A DNA stretch of 34,316 nucleotides from Alphaproteobacteria bacterium (GTDB lineage: Bacteria; Pseudomonadota; Alphaproteobacteria; UBA6615): contig JAJFJA010000049.1 of assembly GCA_021774445.1 (NCBI GenBank), positions 1 to 34,316 of the forward strand, given 5' to 3'. The notes under the pieces are model-generated. The model worked only from the letters and a program-made list of their open reading frames with translations, was not told where the DNA came from and did not search any database. This document shows, in pieces, positions 7,608-17,038 of the stretch. How positions within the stretch are numbered: the first letter of the stretch is position 1; each line of letters begins with the position of its first letter. The position numbers were made by a program, and so were the translations under genes.

Positions 7608-9386
7608 TTACGCGGCTGCCGCCATCAGGTGATCCAGCACCAGACCGGGATAGTGAATGGCTTCCACAGCCTCAGTCACCGCGCGTAAATCCGTGGCGAG
7701 GCGGTATGGTAGGCGTCCATCGTCGGCACGTTCATGCCCCAATAGCTGAATCGCCAGATGCTCGCCCACATTGGCCCGCGCCAAGGCCGCGCGGACCGTC
7801 GTGCGGAACGATTGGAAACCCAGCCGGCCTTGACCGGCCCGGCGCACCAGGCCTTGTTGCACGCGTAACGTCCGAAACGCACTGGTAAAATACCAATTAT
7901 GTTTGCCGTCGGGCCCGCCCGGTCGCAGCGCCGGAAACAGCAAGCCGTTGGTTTGCTCCTGTCCCGCCGCCAGATAGTCGGGGAGCCCGCAGCGCGCCAG
8001 CATCGAGTGAATCGGGACCAGGCGTTGCCGGCCGCCGCCGTGCCGGCTGTTCACCGCGAACACCCAGGTATCACCTTCCTGGCGAATGTCATTGAGGCGA
8101 AGTTGGCAGATCTCATTCGACCGCAGGCCTGAAAACAGTGCGATCAACGACGCCCAAGCAAGCGCGGTCTGCACGCTATGTTGCCGTGGCTGCAGATGCG
8201 CGCCCCATGGCGTCGCCGTGAACAGCGGCGCCGTGAACAACCGGTTCAACTCGTCGATAGAAAAGGCCTGATAACCCCGCCGCGTCCCGGCGCCCGACCC
8301 CCCGTCGGGCTGTTGGTAGAGTTCCGCGAAGGGGTTGGCACCGCCATACAACCCATGTTGCCGGGCCCAGCGGAACAGGGCCGAGCAGCTCGCCACGTAT
8401 CGGTTCACGGTCTTCGCGCTCAACCCCACGGGTCCGCTATGATTTTCCAGCAGTTCCCACACCGATGCGCTGCGCGCCCCCGGGCTCCGGCTCCACCGCG
8501 GATCCAGTGCCGCCAACGCCTCGATGAACCGCACCGCATCGCTGCGTGTTACGTCGGCGATCGGCATGTCGGCGAGAAATTCGCTCAGCAGCCTGTAGGT
8601 TGTCTCATATTGCTGGCGTGTCTGGTTGGTCCAGCGGCTACGGCGGTTTGTTCGATTGTCGTCGATGCAGCGCTTGGCCACCTGTGAAATAGTCGCGGTC
8701 GTGCCGCCGGTGCCTTCCCTGCGTATTGTCGGCGCCGCCATGTCGCGGGTCGGCGAACCGGAGCGCGTCCGTCGAGACGGCCGCGGCGTTGTGAGACGTT
8801 CCGGCGCCTCATAGGGGCGCGATCGTAGCTGTGCCAACCGCGCCCGTACGGCTTCCAGGTTGGCGGCGAGTTGGCTGCGGCAGAGTTCGCGATACTCCTC
8901 CTCGTCGGCGCTGATGTCGGCGCCGAAACTCTTGATGATGGCCTGCGCTTCGACGGCCACCAGGCCGTAATCGTCTTGCGCCAGCGCCTCGCTATATACC
9001 GCGGCCGCGTGTTCTAGGCCGGCCCCCTCGTCCCAGCCCTGCGACGCGGCGACCTGGCCGGACGCATCGATACCGGTCCATTGCAATGGTTCGCCGCGCC
9101 GCGCCGCCGCGTGGGCTTCCCGTAACAAACGCTTCATCGTCGCTTGTGCTTCGCGCTCGATGACCGCCCGCGTCAGCCCGTCCTCGTCTGGTTCCTCGAG
9201 CGCGTCGAAGCGCTGCTGCGCCGCTGCGAGATGTCGCCACCGCAAATTCTGCGCGTCGGCCAACACCTCGGTACCCAGCGCTTCGAGCAGTACTTTCTTA
9301 CCCACTCGGTCCTGTAGCGCGCGTGGAACGGCAAGCTGAAAATACCAGCGCCGGCCGCGTTTCTTGAGATAGCGTCGATCCGACAT
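7608..9386 (-). CDS. Tyrosine recombinase/integrase with DUF6538-like N-terminus
   Basis: A 592-residue phage-type integrase. The first 60 residues (YLKKRGRRWYFQLAVP start) resemble the DUF6538 domain common on proteobacterial integrases. A long helical middle and a SAM-like core-binding domain (about 240-340) follow, then the catalytic domain. Arg422 lies in SGLRSNEICQL, Arg528 in SFRTT, His551 in LLGHE and the probable nucleophile is Tyr561 in LPYR. Two positions are odd. The usual histidine of the H-x-x-R box is Gln525, and the beta-hairpin lysine seems replaced (HGGGRQR). The C-terminus YPGLVLDHL is typical of the group. It may be a cryptic or divergent enzyme. No excisionase, tRNA or cargo genes are adjacent. 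AGAGG sits five bases before the ATG. Confidence 0.85.
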   Translation of the reverse strand: MSDRRYLKKRGRRWYFQLAVPRALQDRVGKKVLLEALGTEVLADAQNLRWRHLAAAQQRFDALEEPDEDGLTRAVIEREAQATMKRLLREAHAAARRGEPLQWTGIDASGQVAASQGWDEGAGLEHAAAVYSEALAQDDYGLVAVEAQAIIKSFGADISADEEEYRELCRSQLAANLEAVRARLAQLRSRPYEAPERLTTPRPSRRTRSGSPTRDMAAPTIRREGTGGTTATISQVAKRCIDDNRTNRRSRWTNQTRQQYETTYRLLSEFLADMPIADVTRSDAVRFIEALAALDPRWSRSPGARSASVWELLENHSGPVGLSAKTVNRYVASCSALFRWARQHGLYGGANPFAELYQQPDGGSGAGTRRGYQAFSIDELNRLFTAPLFTATPWGAHLQPRQHSVQTALAWASLIALFSGLRSNEICQLRLNDIRQEGDTWVFAVNSRHGGGRQRLVPIHSMLARCGLPDYLAAGQEQTNGLLFPALRPGGPDGKHNWYFTSAFRTLRVQQGLVRRAGQGRLGFQSFRTTVRAALARANVGEHLAIQLLGHERADDGRLPYRLATDLRAVTEAVEAIHYPGLVLDHLMAAAA

Positions 9387-9391
9387 GATGC

Positions 9392-9415
9392 CTCTAGTAC
9401 ACCGTCTCTAGTACA
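9392..9415. repeat. 10-bp direct repeat overlapping the integrase ribosome binding site
   Basis: CTCTAGTACA occurs at 9392-9401 and again at 9406-9415, a 14-bp repeat period. Read on the integrase strand the copies are TGTACTAGAG, and the proximal one supplies the AGAGG of the ribosome binding site, five bases before the start codon. The placement suggests an operator for self-control or an integrase-binding site. Just upstream, 9444-9458 holds CGACG-ATTAA-CGTCG, a short palindrome in an AT-rich patch likely to be the promoter region. Confidence 0.55.
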
Positions 9416-9579
9416 GAGCGCAACAAAATAGACAAATAAATTCCGACGATTAACGTCGTACCTTGGCAACGTGCTAGACACATGGCGAATCGGATTCCCG
9501 CCACGCCTGCCAAAATGAGGCGCGTGTTGCGCGGGCGTGGACTGTGGTCTTTTCCGCCGATCCGGGGCATGATCGGCGC

Positions 9580-10290
9580 ATGCGTACGCGTCTCATTCTG
9601 ACTCGGATTCTGCCGGCCGTTGTGATCGTCGCCCTCTTTGCGTCGTTTTTCTATTTCGATTTGCAACGCTTCCTGACGCTCCATGCGCTGGGCGAAAATC
9701 GCCAGGGACTGATGACGTTCGTGCATCAGAATATGATTGGCGCGGTGTTTCTCTTCATCGCCCTTTATGCCGTGGCAACCGGTCTCGCCGTTCCCGGCGC
9801 AACCATCTTCACCATCGCCGGCGGTTTCCTATTCGGCATGTGGCTCGGCACCATCTGGGTGGTCATTGCCGCCACCTGCGGCGCCACGATTTTGTTTTTG
9901 ATCGCCCGCAGCACCCTTGGCGGTGTGCTGCGTCGGCGCGCCGGACCGACCCTCGACAAGATGGAGGCGGGGTTTCGCGAGAACGCCTTCAGCTATCTGC
10001 TGTCGCTCCGCCTGATTCCGGCCTTCCCATTCTTCGTGGTCAATGTGGTCCCCGCCTTTCTTGGCGTGTCCCCCCGCGTGTTCGTCATGGCAACGGCGCT
10101 CGGCATCATCCCCGGCAGCTTTGTTTTCACCACCGTTGGTGCTGGGCTCGGCAGTGTTTTCGACATGATGATGGAGCCGTCTTTGCAGGGGATTTTCACA
10201 ACCGAGTTGGTTTCGGCTTTTGTCGGACTTGGCCTGCTGTCGCTCATGCCCGTTGCGTATAAGAAACTGAAGGCGCGCCGCGCCCGCTAG
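9580..10290 (+). CDS. TVP38/TMEM64 (VTT, DedA-like) membrane protein
   Basis: A 236-residue inner-membrane protein of the VTT/SNARE-associated group. It starts with a positively charged MRTRLILTR and a helix, then shows the family core: VPGATIFTIAGGFLFG near residue 75, followed by GATILFLIAR, and later SLRLIPAFPFFVVNVVPAFLGV with the conserved arginine-proline re-entrant segment, and PGSFVFTTVGAG. The tail is basic (KKLKARRAR). ATG at 9580 is chosen; the open frame reaches 12 codons further up with a polar, unlike sequence. Members are proposed lipid scramblases or metal/redox-linked transport proteins in bacteria, but no precise role can be assigned. The next gene follows after 75 bases and may be co-transcribed. 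Confidence 0.86.
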   Translation: MRTRLILTRILPAVVIVALFASFFYFDLQRFLTLHALGENRQGLMTFVHQNMIGAVFLFIALYAVATGLAVPGATIFTIAGGFLFGMWLGTIWVVIAATCGATILFLIARSTLGGVLRRRAGPTLDKMEAGFRENAFSYLLSLRLIPAFPFFVVNVVPAFLGVSPRVFVMATALGIIPGSFVFTTVGAGLGSVFDMMMEPSLQGIFTTELVSAFVGLGLLSLMPVAYKKLKARRAR

Positions 10291-10365
10291 GATTGCTCAT
10301 CCCGCTTCGGTGAGGCAAGCTCCCGCCGCCCATCCAACGCCGGTCCGGGAGGATACACCGACACC

Positions 10366-11787
10366 ATGCCCCACAACTTGATCGCGCGCGCGCCTGCCGC
10401 ATGTGTTCCGATTACCGTTGTCGCCGCGCCCGCCTATGACGACTGGCACGCCGCGGCGGCCAAATCGACGCGCCGCTGGCTGCAGTCTCTCGGTTACGGT
10501 GGCGAGCCGGAGAAACCGGCATTGATACCCGGCGACGACGGCGCCTTGTCGCGCGTCTTGTTCGTCGCCCCGCCGGCGGCCGACCTTTGGACCTGGAGTG
10601 GTCTCGCCGCGGCGCTCCCGCCCGGCAGTTATCGCATCGCCGACAAGTTGACTGCCGCCGCGGCCGGCGACGTCGCCCTTGGCTGGGCGCTTGCCGGTTA
10701 CGAGTTTTCCCGCTACCGCAAGCCGCAACGCTCGATCCCGGATCTCGTTTGGCCGGCCGGCGCCGACCGCGGCGCCGTTATTGCCGCGGTCGAAGCGGTT
10801 TGCCTGGTACGCGACCTCGTCACCACCCCGGCCGAGGATATGGGCCCCTCCCAACTCGCCGCCGCCGCCCGCGCCCTCGCCCGCCGTCATAAGGCGACCG
10901 TCCGTGTCACCGCCGGCGATCAACTGCTGAAACAGAATTATCCCGCCATTCATGCCGTCGGCCGCGCCTCTGATGATCCACCCCGGCTTATCGACCTGTC
11001 GTGGGGCGCGGCGGATGATCCCAAACTGACTTTGGTCGGCAAGGGCGTTTGCTTCGATACCGGCGGGCTCGATCTCAAGGCCGCCGCCAACATGCTGCTG
11101 ATGAAGAAGGACATGGGTGGTGCCGCCCACGTCCTCGGCCTCGCCTCCATGATCATGGCGGCTAAGCTGCCCGTGCGTTTGCGGGTTCTAATTGGCGCTG
11201 TGGAGAATGCCGTCGCCGGCAACGCCTATCACCCCATGGATGTGCTCACCATGCGCAACGGCATGACCGTGGAAGTTGGCAATACCGACGCCGAGGGCCG
11301 TCTCGTGCTCGCCGATTGCCTGGTCCGGGCCTGTGAAGAACAGCCCGAATTGCTGGTCGATTTTGCTACTCTCACCGGCGCCGCCAAGGTCGCCCTTGGT
11401 CCCGAATTGCCGGCGGTTTTCACCAACGACGATGCCTTCGCCGTCAGTCTGGCGGCGCTTGGCGACGGCATCGCCGACCCGGTTTGGCGCCTGCCCCTGC
11501 ACGCCGGTTACCGCAGTATGTTGGACAGCACCGTCGCCGACATTTCCAGCACCGGCAACAGCGGCTTCGGCGGCGCCATAACCGCGGCCTTGTTCCTCTC
11601 CGAATTCGTTGCCGACGACATCCCATGGGCGCATCTCGACATCATGGCCTACAACAACCGCAGTCGTCCGGGCCGCCCCGAAGGCGGTGAGGCCATGGGC
11701 ATGCGAACGGTTTACGCCGCGATCGCCCAACGTTTCGGCAAGGCAACGGACAGCAAGTCGCGGCCCAAACGTAACCGTCGGAAGTAG
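10366..11787 (+). CDS. M17 family leucyl aminopeptidase
   Basis: A cytosolic two-metal aminopeptidase of 473 residues that removes N-terminal residues from peptides. The C-terminal catalytic domain is complete: VGKGVCFDTGGLDLK near residue 223 gives the metal- and substrate-binding Lys and Asp. KKDMGGAA follows, and NTDAEGRL at 306-313 is the M17 signature with the Asp and Glu ligands and catalytic Arg. The N-terminal domain is present and divergent, like the PepB/XaaP-type members. The very C-terminus is basic (SRPKRNRRK), an unusual tail. GGAGG lies about 12 bases before the ATG. It follows the TVP38-like gene by 75 bases. Together with the yej peptide importer downstream it could supply peptide breakdown, though no shared operon exists. 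Confidence 0.92.
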   Translation: MPHNLIARAPAACVPITVVAAPAYDDWHAAAAKSTRRWLQSLGYGGEPEKPALIPGDDGALSRVLFVAPPAADLWTWSGLAAALPPGSYRIADKLTAAAAGDVALGWALAGYEFSRYRKPQRSIPDLVWPAGADRGAVIAAVEAVCLVRDLVTTPAEDMGPSQLAAAARALARRHKATVRVTAGDQLLKQNYPAIHAVGRASDDPPRLIDLSWGAADDPKLTLVGKGVCFDTGGLDLKAAANMLLMKKDMGGAAHVLGLASMIMAAKLPVRLRVLIGAVENAVAGNAYHPMDVLTMRNGMTVEVGNTDAEGRLVLADCLVRACEEQPELLVDFATLTGAAKVALGPELPAVFTNDDAFAVSLAALGDGIADPVWRLPLHAGYRSMLDSTVADISSTGNSGFGGAITAALFLSEFVADDIPWAHLDIMAYNNRSRPGRPEGGEAMGMRTVYAAIAQRFGKATDSKSRPKRNRRK

Positions 11788-11876
11788 CCCGCCGCGGCGT
11801 CGCAGCCGAGCCGGCTTGCGCAAGCGGCGCGCCGGCGTTAACTTGATACGAACCCGTAACGAACCCGATTGGCCCG

Positions 11877-12227
11877 ATGGCGGCGATGACCCCCATGCAG
11901 GCATTGGATCTATGGCGCCGCACCACGGTGGAGAGTGTCCGCCGCGACGGCCCGGATCTGAGTGCCCGCCAGATGGCGCTCTTGCTCTCCGTCTATCTCA
12001 CGCCGCCGCCGCACACGGTGCGCGGACTGTCGGCCGATTTCAAAGTGTCCAAGCCGGCGATTACCCGTGCCATCGACCGCCTCGAAAAACTCGACCTCAT
12101 CCGCCGTAAGGCCGATGAAAGCGATCGCCGCTCGATCTTGCTGCAACGCACGGTGGCGGGGTCGGTCTTCCTGTCGGATTTTGCCGAGCTGGTATCGGCC
12201 GCGGTCGGCGAAATCGCCGCTCAGTAG
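11877..12227 (+). CDS. MarR-family winged-helix regulator
   Basis: A small 116-residue DNA-binding protein. A winged helix-turn-helix is visible: LLLSVYLTPPPHTVRGLSA, then VSKPAITRAIDRLEKLDLI as the recognition helix, then RRKADESDRRSILLQ, whose D-x-R pattern is the MarR wing. The protein is shorter than average MarR (about 140), mainly at the C-terminal dimer helix. Several ATG codons lie close together (11877, 11886, 11892) and none has a strong ribosome binding site, so the start is uncertain. The gene is convergent with the ghrA-like gene, and the two overlap by seven bases. Its target is unknown; the aminopeptidase upstream is the nearest same-strand gene. Confidence 0.82.
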   Translation: MAAMTPMQALDLWRRTTVESVRRDGPDLSARQMALLLSVYLTPPPHTVRGLSADFKVSKPAITRAIDRLEKLDLIRRKADESDRRSILLQRTVAGSVFLSDFAELVSAAVGEIAAQ

Positions 12228-13150
12228 CCGCGTGCCGGGTCCACTTGATTGAGCAAGGCCTCCCCGGCCCGGGCCCGGCGGATATTCTCCGCGATCTGAT
12301 CGGCGACACTGCGCGGGTCCGAAATGCTCGCCACATGGGGCGTCAGCGTAATCTGCGGATGTGCCCAGAAGGGATGATCGTCCGCTGGCGGTTCGGCCCG
12401 CAGGACGTCCAGCGTGGCATGGGCGAGTTGTCCGCTCTCCAGCGCCGCCAGCAGGTCGCTCTCGACCAGATGGCCACCGCGCGCCACGTTGATGAGGTTC
12501 GCGCCCTGCGGCAGTTGCGCGAACAGTTTTCGATCGAGGATGTTTTCGGTCTCGCCGGTCAGCGGCAGCAGACACACCAAGATGTCGCTGGCCGCCAGGA
12601 ATGGCGCCAGCCCCTCGGCCCCGTGATAGCAGTGCACCCCGTCGAGCCGTTTCGGCCCCCGGCTCCAACCCGAGACGGTGAAATCCAACGCCACCAACTG
12701 CGTCGCCGCGGCCTGCCCCAGCACGCCCAAGCCCAACAGGCCCACCGACCGTTCGCGTGCGGAGATTTGGTGTTGGTGCTGCCAGACGCGCCGTTGTTGT
12801 TGCGCCCGATAGGTCGGGACTTGACGGTGATAGCTCAGCACCGACAGCAGCACATATTCCGTCATCCGGCCGGTCAACTCTTGGTCCACGACCCGGCAGA
12901 CGGGGACCTCCGGCGGACAGTCCGGATCCGCGAAGATATGATCGACGCCGGCCCCGAGCGACAGGATCGCGCGCAACTTCGGCATGCGGCTCAGCAGCCC
13001 GGGCGGAGGCTTCCAAACGATGGCGTACTCGATATCCGCCAAGTCGCCCGCGTCCGGCCACACCCGTACGTCCAAATCCGGCAGCCGCGCGGTCATTTCC
13101 CGCGCCCACCAGTCGCCCCGATCGATGTCGGAAAGAAACAGCGCCACCAC
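12221..13150 (-). CDS. Glyoxylate/hydroxypyruvate reductase A-like dehydrogenase
   Basis: A D-2-hydroxyacid dehydrogenase of 309 residues, closest in layout to GhrA, reducing glyoxylate or hydroxypyruvate with NADPH. The Rossmann motif GLGVLG is at 140-145, and the WSRG that follows at 162-165 suggests NADPH. The catalytic residues are Arg224 (NVARGG), Glu253 (LRAEPP) and His272 (TPHVAS). The start is GTG at 13150 with GAGGG about ten bases upstream. It begins only 12 bases after the stop of yejF on the same strand, so it is probably the last gene of the transporter operon. Its 3' end overlaps the MarR gene by seven bases. The family call is firm; the exact substrate is not. Confidence 0.88.
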   Translation of the reverse strand: MVALFLSDIDRGDWWAREMTARLPDLDVRVWPDAGDLADIEYAIVWKPPPGLLSRMPKLRAILSLGAGVDHIFADPDCPPEVPVCRVVDQELTGRMTEYVLLSVLSYHRQVPTYRAQQQRRVWQHQHQISARERSVGLLGLGVLGQAAATQLVALDFTVSGWSRGPKRLDGVHCYHGAEGLAPFLAASDILVCLLPLTGETENILDRKLFAQLPQGANLINVARGGHLVESDLLAALESGQLAHATLDVLRAEPPADDHPFWAHPQITLTPHVASISDPRSVADQIAENIRRARAGEALLNQVDPARGY

Positions 13151-13162
13151 GGCCGCGTGCCC

Positions 13163-14794
13163 TCAGGTTGCGATCAGGCCGCCGCCAACAGCCTCGATGT
13201 CGAAGGCGGCCGCCATCAGTGCGCGGGTGTAGGCCTCTTGCGGGCTGTCGAAAATCTGCGCCGAGGCACCCTGTTCCACCACCTTGCCGTTGCGCATCAC
13301 GATAACCTGGTCCGAAATCGCCCGCACGACCTTCAGGTCATGGCTGATGAACAGATAGGCCAGCTTGTGCCGCGCTTGCAGGTCGCGCAGCAGGTCGACG
13401 ATCTGGGCCTGTACGGAGCGGTCCAGGGCTGAGGTCGGCTCGTCCAGCACGACAAAGCGCGGTTTCAGCACCATGGCGCGCGCGATCGCCACGCGCTGCC
13501 GCTGCCCGCCCGAAAATTCGTGCGGGTAGCGGTGCCGCGCCGCCGGATCGAGGCCGACTTCCTCCAGCACCTGGATGATCATGGCGTCTCGATCGGCCGG
13601 CGTATCGCCCAGTTTATGAACCCGCAGCCCCTCTTCGATGATCTGGGAGATCGACATGCGCGGGCTGAGGCTGCCATAGGGATCTTGGAAGACCACCTGC
13701 ATTTCCCGCCGCAGCGGCCGCACCTGTTGGCTGCGCAGTTGATCGATATGCCGACCGTCGAACGTGATCGGTCCTTTCGACGAGATCAACCGCAGTAAAG
13801 CCAGGCCGAGGGTTGTCTTGCCGGAGCCGGACTCGCCGACCACGCCGACCGTCTGACCTTCCCGCACTTCCAGGGTAATGCCGTCCACCGCGCGCACATA
13901 ATCCACCGTCCGCCTCAACACCCCGGCCTTGATCGGGAACCAGACCTTCAGATCGTTGGCCTGCATGATCGTCGCCGCATCCGGCGCCACCTGATGGGCC
14001 GCCCCGCTGGGCTCCGATTCAAGCAGATGTTTGGTGTAGGGATGGCTTGGCGCGTCGAAGATCTGCGCCACGTCGCCTTGTTCGACGATGGCTCCCTCGT
14101 GCATCACACAGACCCGCTTGGCCATTTTGCGCACGATGCCCAGGTCATGGGTGATGAACAGGATCGCCATCCCGAACCGCGCTTGCAAGTTACGCAGCAG
14201 CTCCAGGATCTGCGCTTGAATGGTGACGTCCAGCGCCGTTGTCGGTTCGTCGGCGATCAACAGATCCGGCTCATTGGCCAGCGCCATGGCGATCATCACC
14301 CGCTGGCGCTGCCCACCCGAAAGCTCGTGCGGATAGGCGCCAAGCCGCTGTTCCACATTGTCGAGACCCACCAGCCCCAACAGCTCCAGCGTCCGCGCCC
14401 GCGCTTGGGTCTTATTCAGCTTCTTGTGGATGAACAGCACCTCGTTGATCTGCTTCTCCACTGTATGCAGCGGATTAAGCGAGGTCATCGGCTCCTGGAA
14501 GATGATCGCCACGCGATTGCCACGGATGCTGCGTAGCGTCTCCGCCGGGGCCCCGACCATTTCCTCGCCGTCGAAAATGATGCTGCCGCCGGGATGCTGC
14601 GCCATCGGATAGGGCAGCAGTTGCAGGATCGACAGGGCGCTCACCGACTTGCCGGAGCCGGACTCCCCGACCAGCGCCAGGGTCTCGCCCTTATCCAGAT
14701 CGAAACTGATCTTCTTTACCGCATTGACGGTACCGCCCGGAGTCCGGAAATCGACCTCCAGGTCTTTCACCCGCAACAATCGCCCGCCGCTCAT
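13163..14794 (-). CDS. yejF: Microcin C/oligopeptide ABC transporter, fused ATPase YejF
   Basis: A 543-residue protein with two complete ABC ATPase halves, the arrangement of YejF. The first Walker A, GESGSGKS, is at 43-50 and the second, GESGSGKT, at 320-327. Both halves carry an SGGQRQR signature (ELSGGQ and EFSGGQ) and a Walker B followed by DEPT (LLIADEPTT and FVVLDEPTS). Each half keeps the D-loop and the switch histidine region (ITHDLG, ISHDLK). It powers uptake through YejB/YejE. The gene begins 12 bases after yejE ends and is followed after 12 bases by the ghrA-like gene. Whole-operon context with yejA, yejB and yejE makes the identification strong. Confidence 0.93.
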   Translation of the reverse strand: MSGGRLLRVKDLEVDFRTPGGTVNAVKKISFDLDKGETLALVGESGSGKSVSALSILQLLPYPMAQHPGGSIIFDGEEMVGAPAETLRSIRGNRVAIIFQEPMTSLNPLHTVEKQINEVLFIHKKLNKTQARARTLELLGLVGLDNVEQRLGAYPHELSGGQRQRVMIAMALANEPDLLIADEPTTALDVTIQAQILELLRNLQARFGMAILFITHDLGIVRKMAKRVCVMHEGAIVEQGDVAQIFDAPSHPYTKHLLESEPSGAAHQVAPDAATIMQANDLKVWFPIKAGVLRRTVDYVRAVDGITLEVREGQTVGVVGESGSGKTTLGLALLRLISSKGPITFDGRHIDQLRSQQVRPLRREMQVVFQDPYGSLSPRMSISQIIEEGLRVHKLGDTPADRDAMIIQVLEEVGLDPAARHRYPHEFSGGQRQRVAIARAMVLKPRFVVLDEPTSALDRSVQAQIVDLLRDLQARHKLAYLFISHDLKVVRAISDQVIVMRNGKVVEQGASAQIFDSPQEAYTRALMAAAFDIEAVGGGLIAT

Positions 14795-14806
14795 CCTAAA
14801 CCGCCC

Positions 14807-15898
14807 TCATCCCAGATCACTGCTTACTTGTTTACGGGGGTCGAAGGCATCGCGCACGGCTTCTCCGATGAACACCATCAGGCTCAACATCACCGCGATA
14901 ATAAGGAAGGAAGCGATGCCCAGCCAGGGCGCCTGCAGATTATCTTTGCCTTGCTTCAGCATCTCGCCCAGCGAGGCCGAACCCGGCGGCAACCCGAAAC
15001 CGAGGAAATCCAGCCCCGTCAACGCCGTCAACCCGCCGACCGTGATGAACGGCAGCAGCGACATGGTCGCCACCATGGCGTTTGGCAGCACATGACGTAA
15101 CATGATCGCTCGGTTGCTCATGCCCAGCGCCCGCGCCGCGCGCACATAGTCGAAATTGCGTGCCCGCAGGAATTCCGCCCGCACCACGCCGACCAGGGCG
15201 GTCCAGCTGAACAGCAACAGCAAGGTCAACAAGGTCCAAAAACTAGGCGTGATCACCGCCGCCAGGATGATCAGCAGGAATAGCGAGGGTAGGGATCCCC
15301 AGATCTCGAGAAAGCGCTGAAACAGCAGATCGACCCAGCCGCCGTAATAGCCTTGCACGGCGCCGGCCATCACCCCGACGATGCTGGAAAGGATGGTCAA
15401 GGTGAGTCCGAACAGCACCGAAATACGGAAGCCATAGATCAAACGGGCCAGCACGTCGCGCGCCTGGTCGTCGGTGCCCAGCCAATTCTGTGCCGTCGGC
15501 GGCGACGGCGCCGGTTGCGGTAACTCGGTGACCGGCGTGTCGAAGCTATAGGGGATCACCGGCTTGATCAGCCAGCCTTTCTCTTCGATCAGTTCAACGA
15601 CGAACGGGTCGGTATAGTCGGCCTCGGTCGTGAACTCGCCACCAAAATCGGTCTCCGGATAGGCCTGGAAGATCGGTGCATAGAACGCACCGTCGAACCG
15701 CACCAGCAGCGGTTTGTCATTGGCGATGAATTCGGCGAACAGGCTCAGCAAGACCATCACCGAGAAAATCCAGAATGACCAATAGCCCCGCTTGTTGGCG
15801 CGGAAGTTATGCAGCCGTCGCTCTGTGATCGGCGAGATCCGCCGGCCCAGGAATCGCGGCTCCGCGGCGACGCTACCGATTTCGGCGATCGCGACCAT
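14807..15898 (-). CDS. yejE: Microcin C/oligopeptide ABC transporter permease YejE
   Basis: An inner-membrane permease of 363 residues. The N-terminus shows SPITERRLHNFRANKRGYWSF-type YejE features before the first helix. A long periplasmic section with PYSFDTP and NWLGTDDQARDVLARLIYG follows, then five further helices. The EAA-type loop for ATPase contact is RAARALGMSNRAIMLRHVLP, close to residues 260-280. It pairs with YejB. Its ATG overlaps the TAA stop of yejB by one base (TAATG), which indicates translational coupling. The C-terminal GEAVRDAFDPRKQ is the usual end of OppC/DppC-type permeases. Confidence 0.93.
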   Translation of the reverse strand: MVAIAEIGSVAAEPRFLGRRISPITERRLHNFRANKRGYWSFWIFSVMVLLSLFAEFIANDKPLLVRFDGAFYAPIFQAYPETDFGGEFTTEADYTDPFVVELIEEKGWLIKPVIPYSFDTPVTELPQPAPSPPTAQNWLGTDDQARDVLARLIYGFRISVLFGLTLTILSSIVGVMAGAVQGYYGGWVDLLFQRFLEIWGSLPSLFLLIILAAVITPSFWTLLTLLLLFSWTALVGVVRAEFLRARNFDYVRAARALGMSNRAIMLRHVLPNAMVATMSLLPFITVGGLTALTGLDFLGFGLPPGSASLGEMLKQGKDNLQAPWLGIASFLIIAVMLSLMVFIGEAVRDAFDPRKQVSSDLG

Positions 15899-17016
15899 TA
15901 GACTTCTCGGCTCTCGAAATCGATGCGCGGATCGACCCAGACATAGGTCAGATCGGTAATCAGTTGCAGCACCAGCCCGATCAGCGAGAAGAAATACAAT
16001 GTCCCGAACATGATCGGATAGTCCCGGTTGATCGCCGCCTCGAAGCCGAGCAGCCCGAGCCCGTCGAGCGAGAATATGATCTCAATGAATAACGAGCCGC
16101 CGAAAAGCACGGCGATAAACAAACCCGGAAAACCGGCAATCACGATCAACATCGCGTTCCGGAACACATGGCCGTAAAGCACGTGGTGCTCGTCCAGGCC
16201 CTTGGCCCGGGCCGTTTGCACATATTGCTGATTGATCTGATCCAGGAAGGAGTTCTTGGTCAGGATTGTCAGACCGGCATAGCCGCCGATCACCAGGGCC
16301 CCGACCGGCAGCGTGATATGCCAAAGATAGTCCAGCACCTTGTCGATCAGGCTCAACTCGGCCCAATTCTCCGATACCAGGCCGCGCAGCGGGAAGAAGT
16401 TCCAGTACGATCCACCGGCGAACAGCACGATAAACAGCACCGCAACCAGGAAGCCGGGCAGCGCGTTGCCGATGATCACGAAGGCGCTCGTCCAGATATC
16501 GAACTTTGTGCCGTCCCGCCGCGCTTTGGCGACGCCGAGGGGGATCGCCACCAGATACAGGAACAGCGTCGTCCACAGACCGATGGTAATCGAGACCGGC
16601 ATCTTTTCAATGACCAAGTCGACGACTTTCCGATCGCGGAAGAAGCTCTCACCGAAATTGAACGTGGCGTAGTTGCGCATCATCAGCGTAAAGCGTTCCC
16701 ACACCGGCTTGTCGAAGCCGACCATGCGCTCGATTTCGGCGACGATTTCCGGGTCCAAGCCGCGCGCGCCGCGATATTTGCTGCCGGCGCCGCCGCCCCC
16801 GAGGCTCTGTTGCTCGGAGAATTGATCCTGCTGCACCAGTTCGCCGCCGCCGCCGCTGACCCGCGCCGTGGCGTCCACCGCCGTCCCTTGAATCTTCGCT
16901 AGGAACTGTTCTACCGGGCCGCCTGGCGCAAACTGGACGATGGCGAAATTCAACACCATGATCCCGAACAAGGTCGGGATGATGAACAGCAACCGTCGGA
17001 TGATATAGGCAAGCAT
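15898..17016 (-). CDS. yejB: Microcin C/oligopeptide ABC transporter permease YejB
   Basis: A 372-residue permease of the OppB/DppB type. The start [16 protein letters not shown] with FAPGGPVEQ soon after is characteristic. As in other YejB proteins, a periplasmic insert follows (about residues 40-90), here glycine- and glutamine-rich. Helices resume at about residue 135, with the EAA loop [21 protein letters not shown] near 265-285. The C-terminus ends in [15 protein letters not shown], a typical end for this family. It lies 22 bases after the second yejA gene and overlaps yejE by one base. Confidence 0.93.
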   Translation of the reverse strand: MLAYIIRRLLFIIPTLFGIMVLNFAIVQFAPGGPVEQFLAKIQGTAVDATARVSGGGGELVQQDQFSEQQSLGGGGAGSKYRGARGLDPEIVAEIERMVGFDKPVWERFTLMMRNYATFNFGESFFRDRKVVDLVIEKMPVSITIGLWTTLFLYLVAIPLGVAKARRDGTKFDIWTSAFVIIGNALPGFLVAVLFIVLFAGGSYWNFFPLRGLVSENWAELSLIDKVLDYLWHITLPVGALVIGGYAGLTILTKNSFLDQINQQYVQTARAKGLDEHHVLYGHVFRNAMLIVIAGFPGLFIAVLFGGSLFIEIIFSLDGLGLLGFEAAINRDYPIMFGTLYFFSLIGLVLQLITDLTYVWVDPRIDFESREV

Positions 17017-17038
17017 TATGCGCGTTTCCGTTGCACTT

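Noticed and set aside
11910..13109. 399-codon frame opposite to and overlapping MarR and the GhrA-like gene
   Set aside because: Both overlapped genes have complete family motifs; the frame is a compositional shadow.
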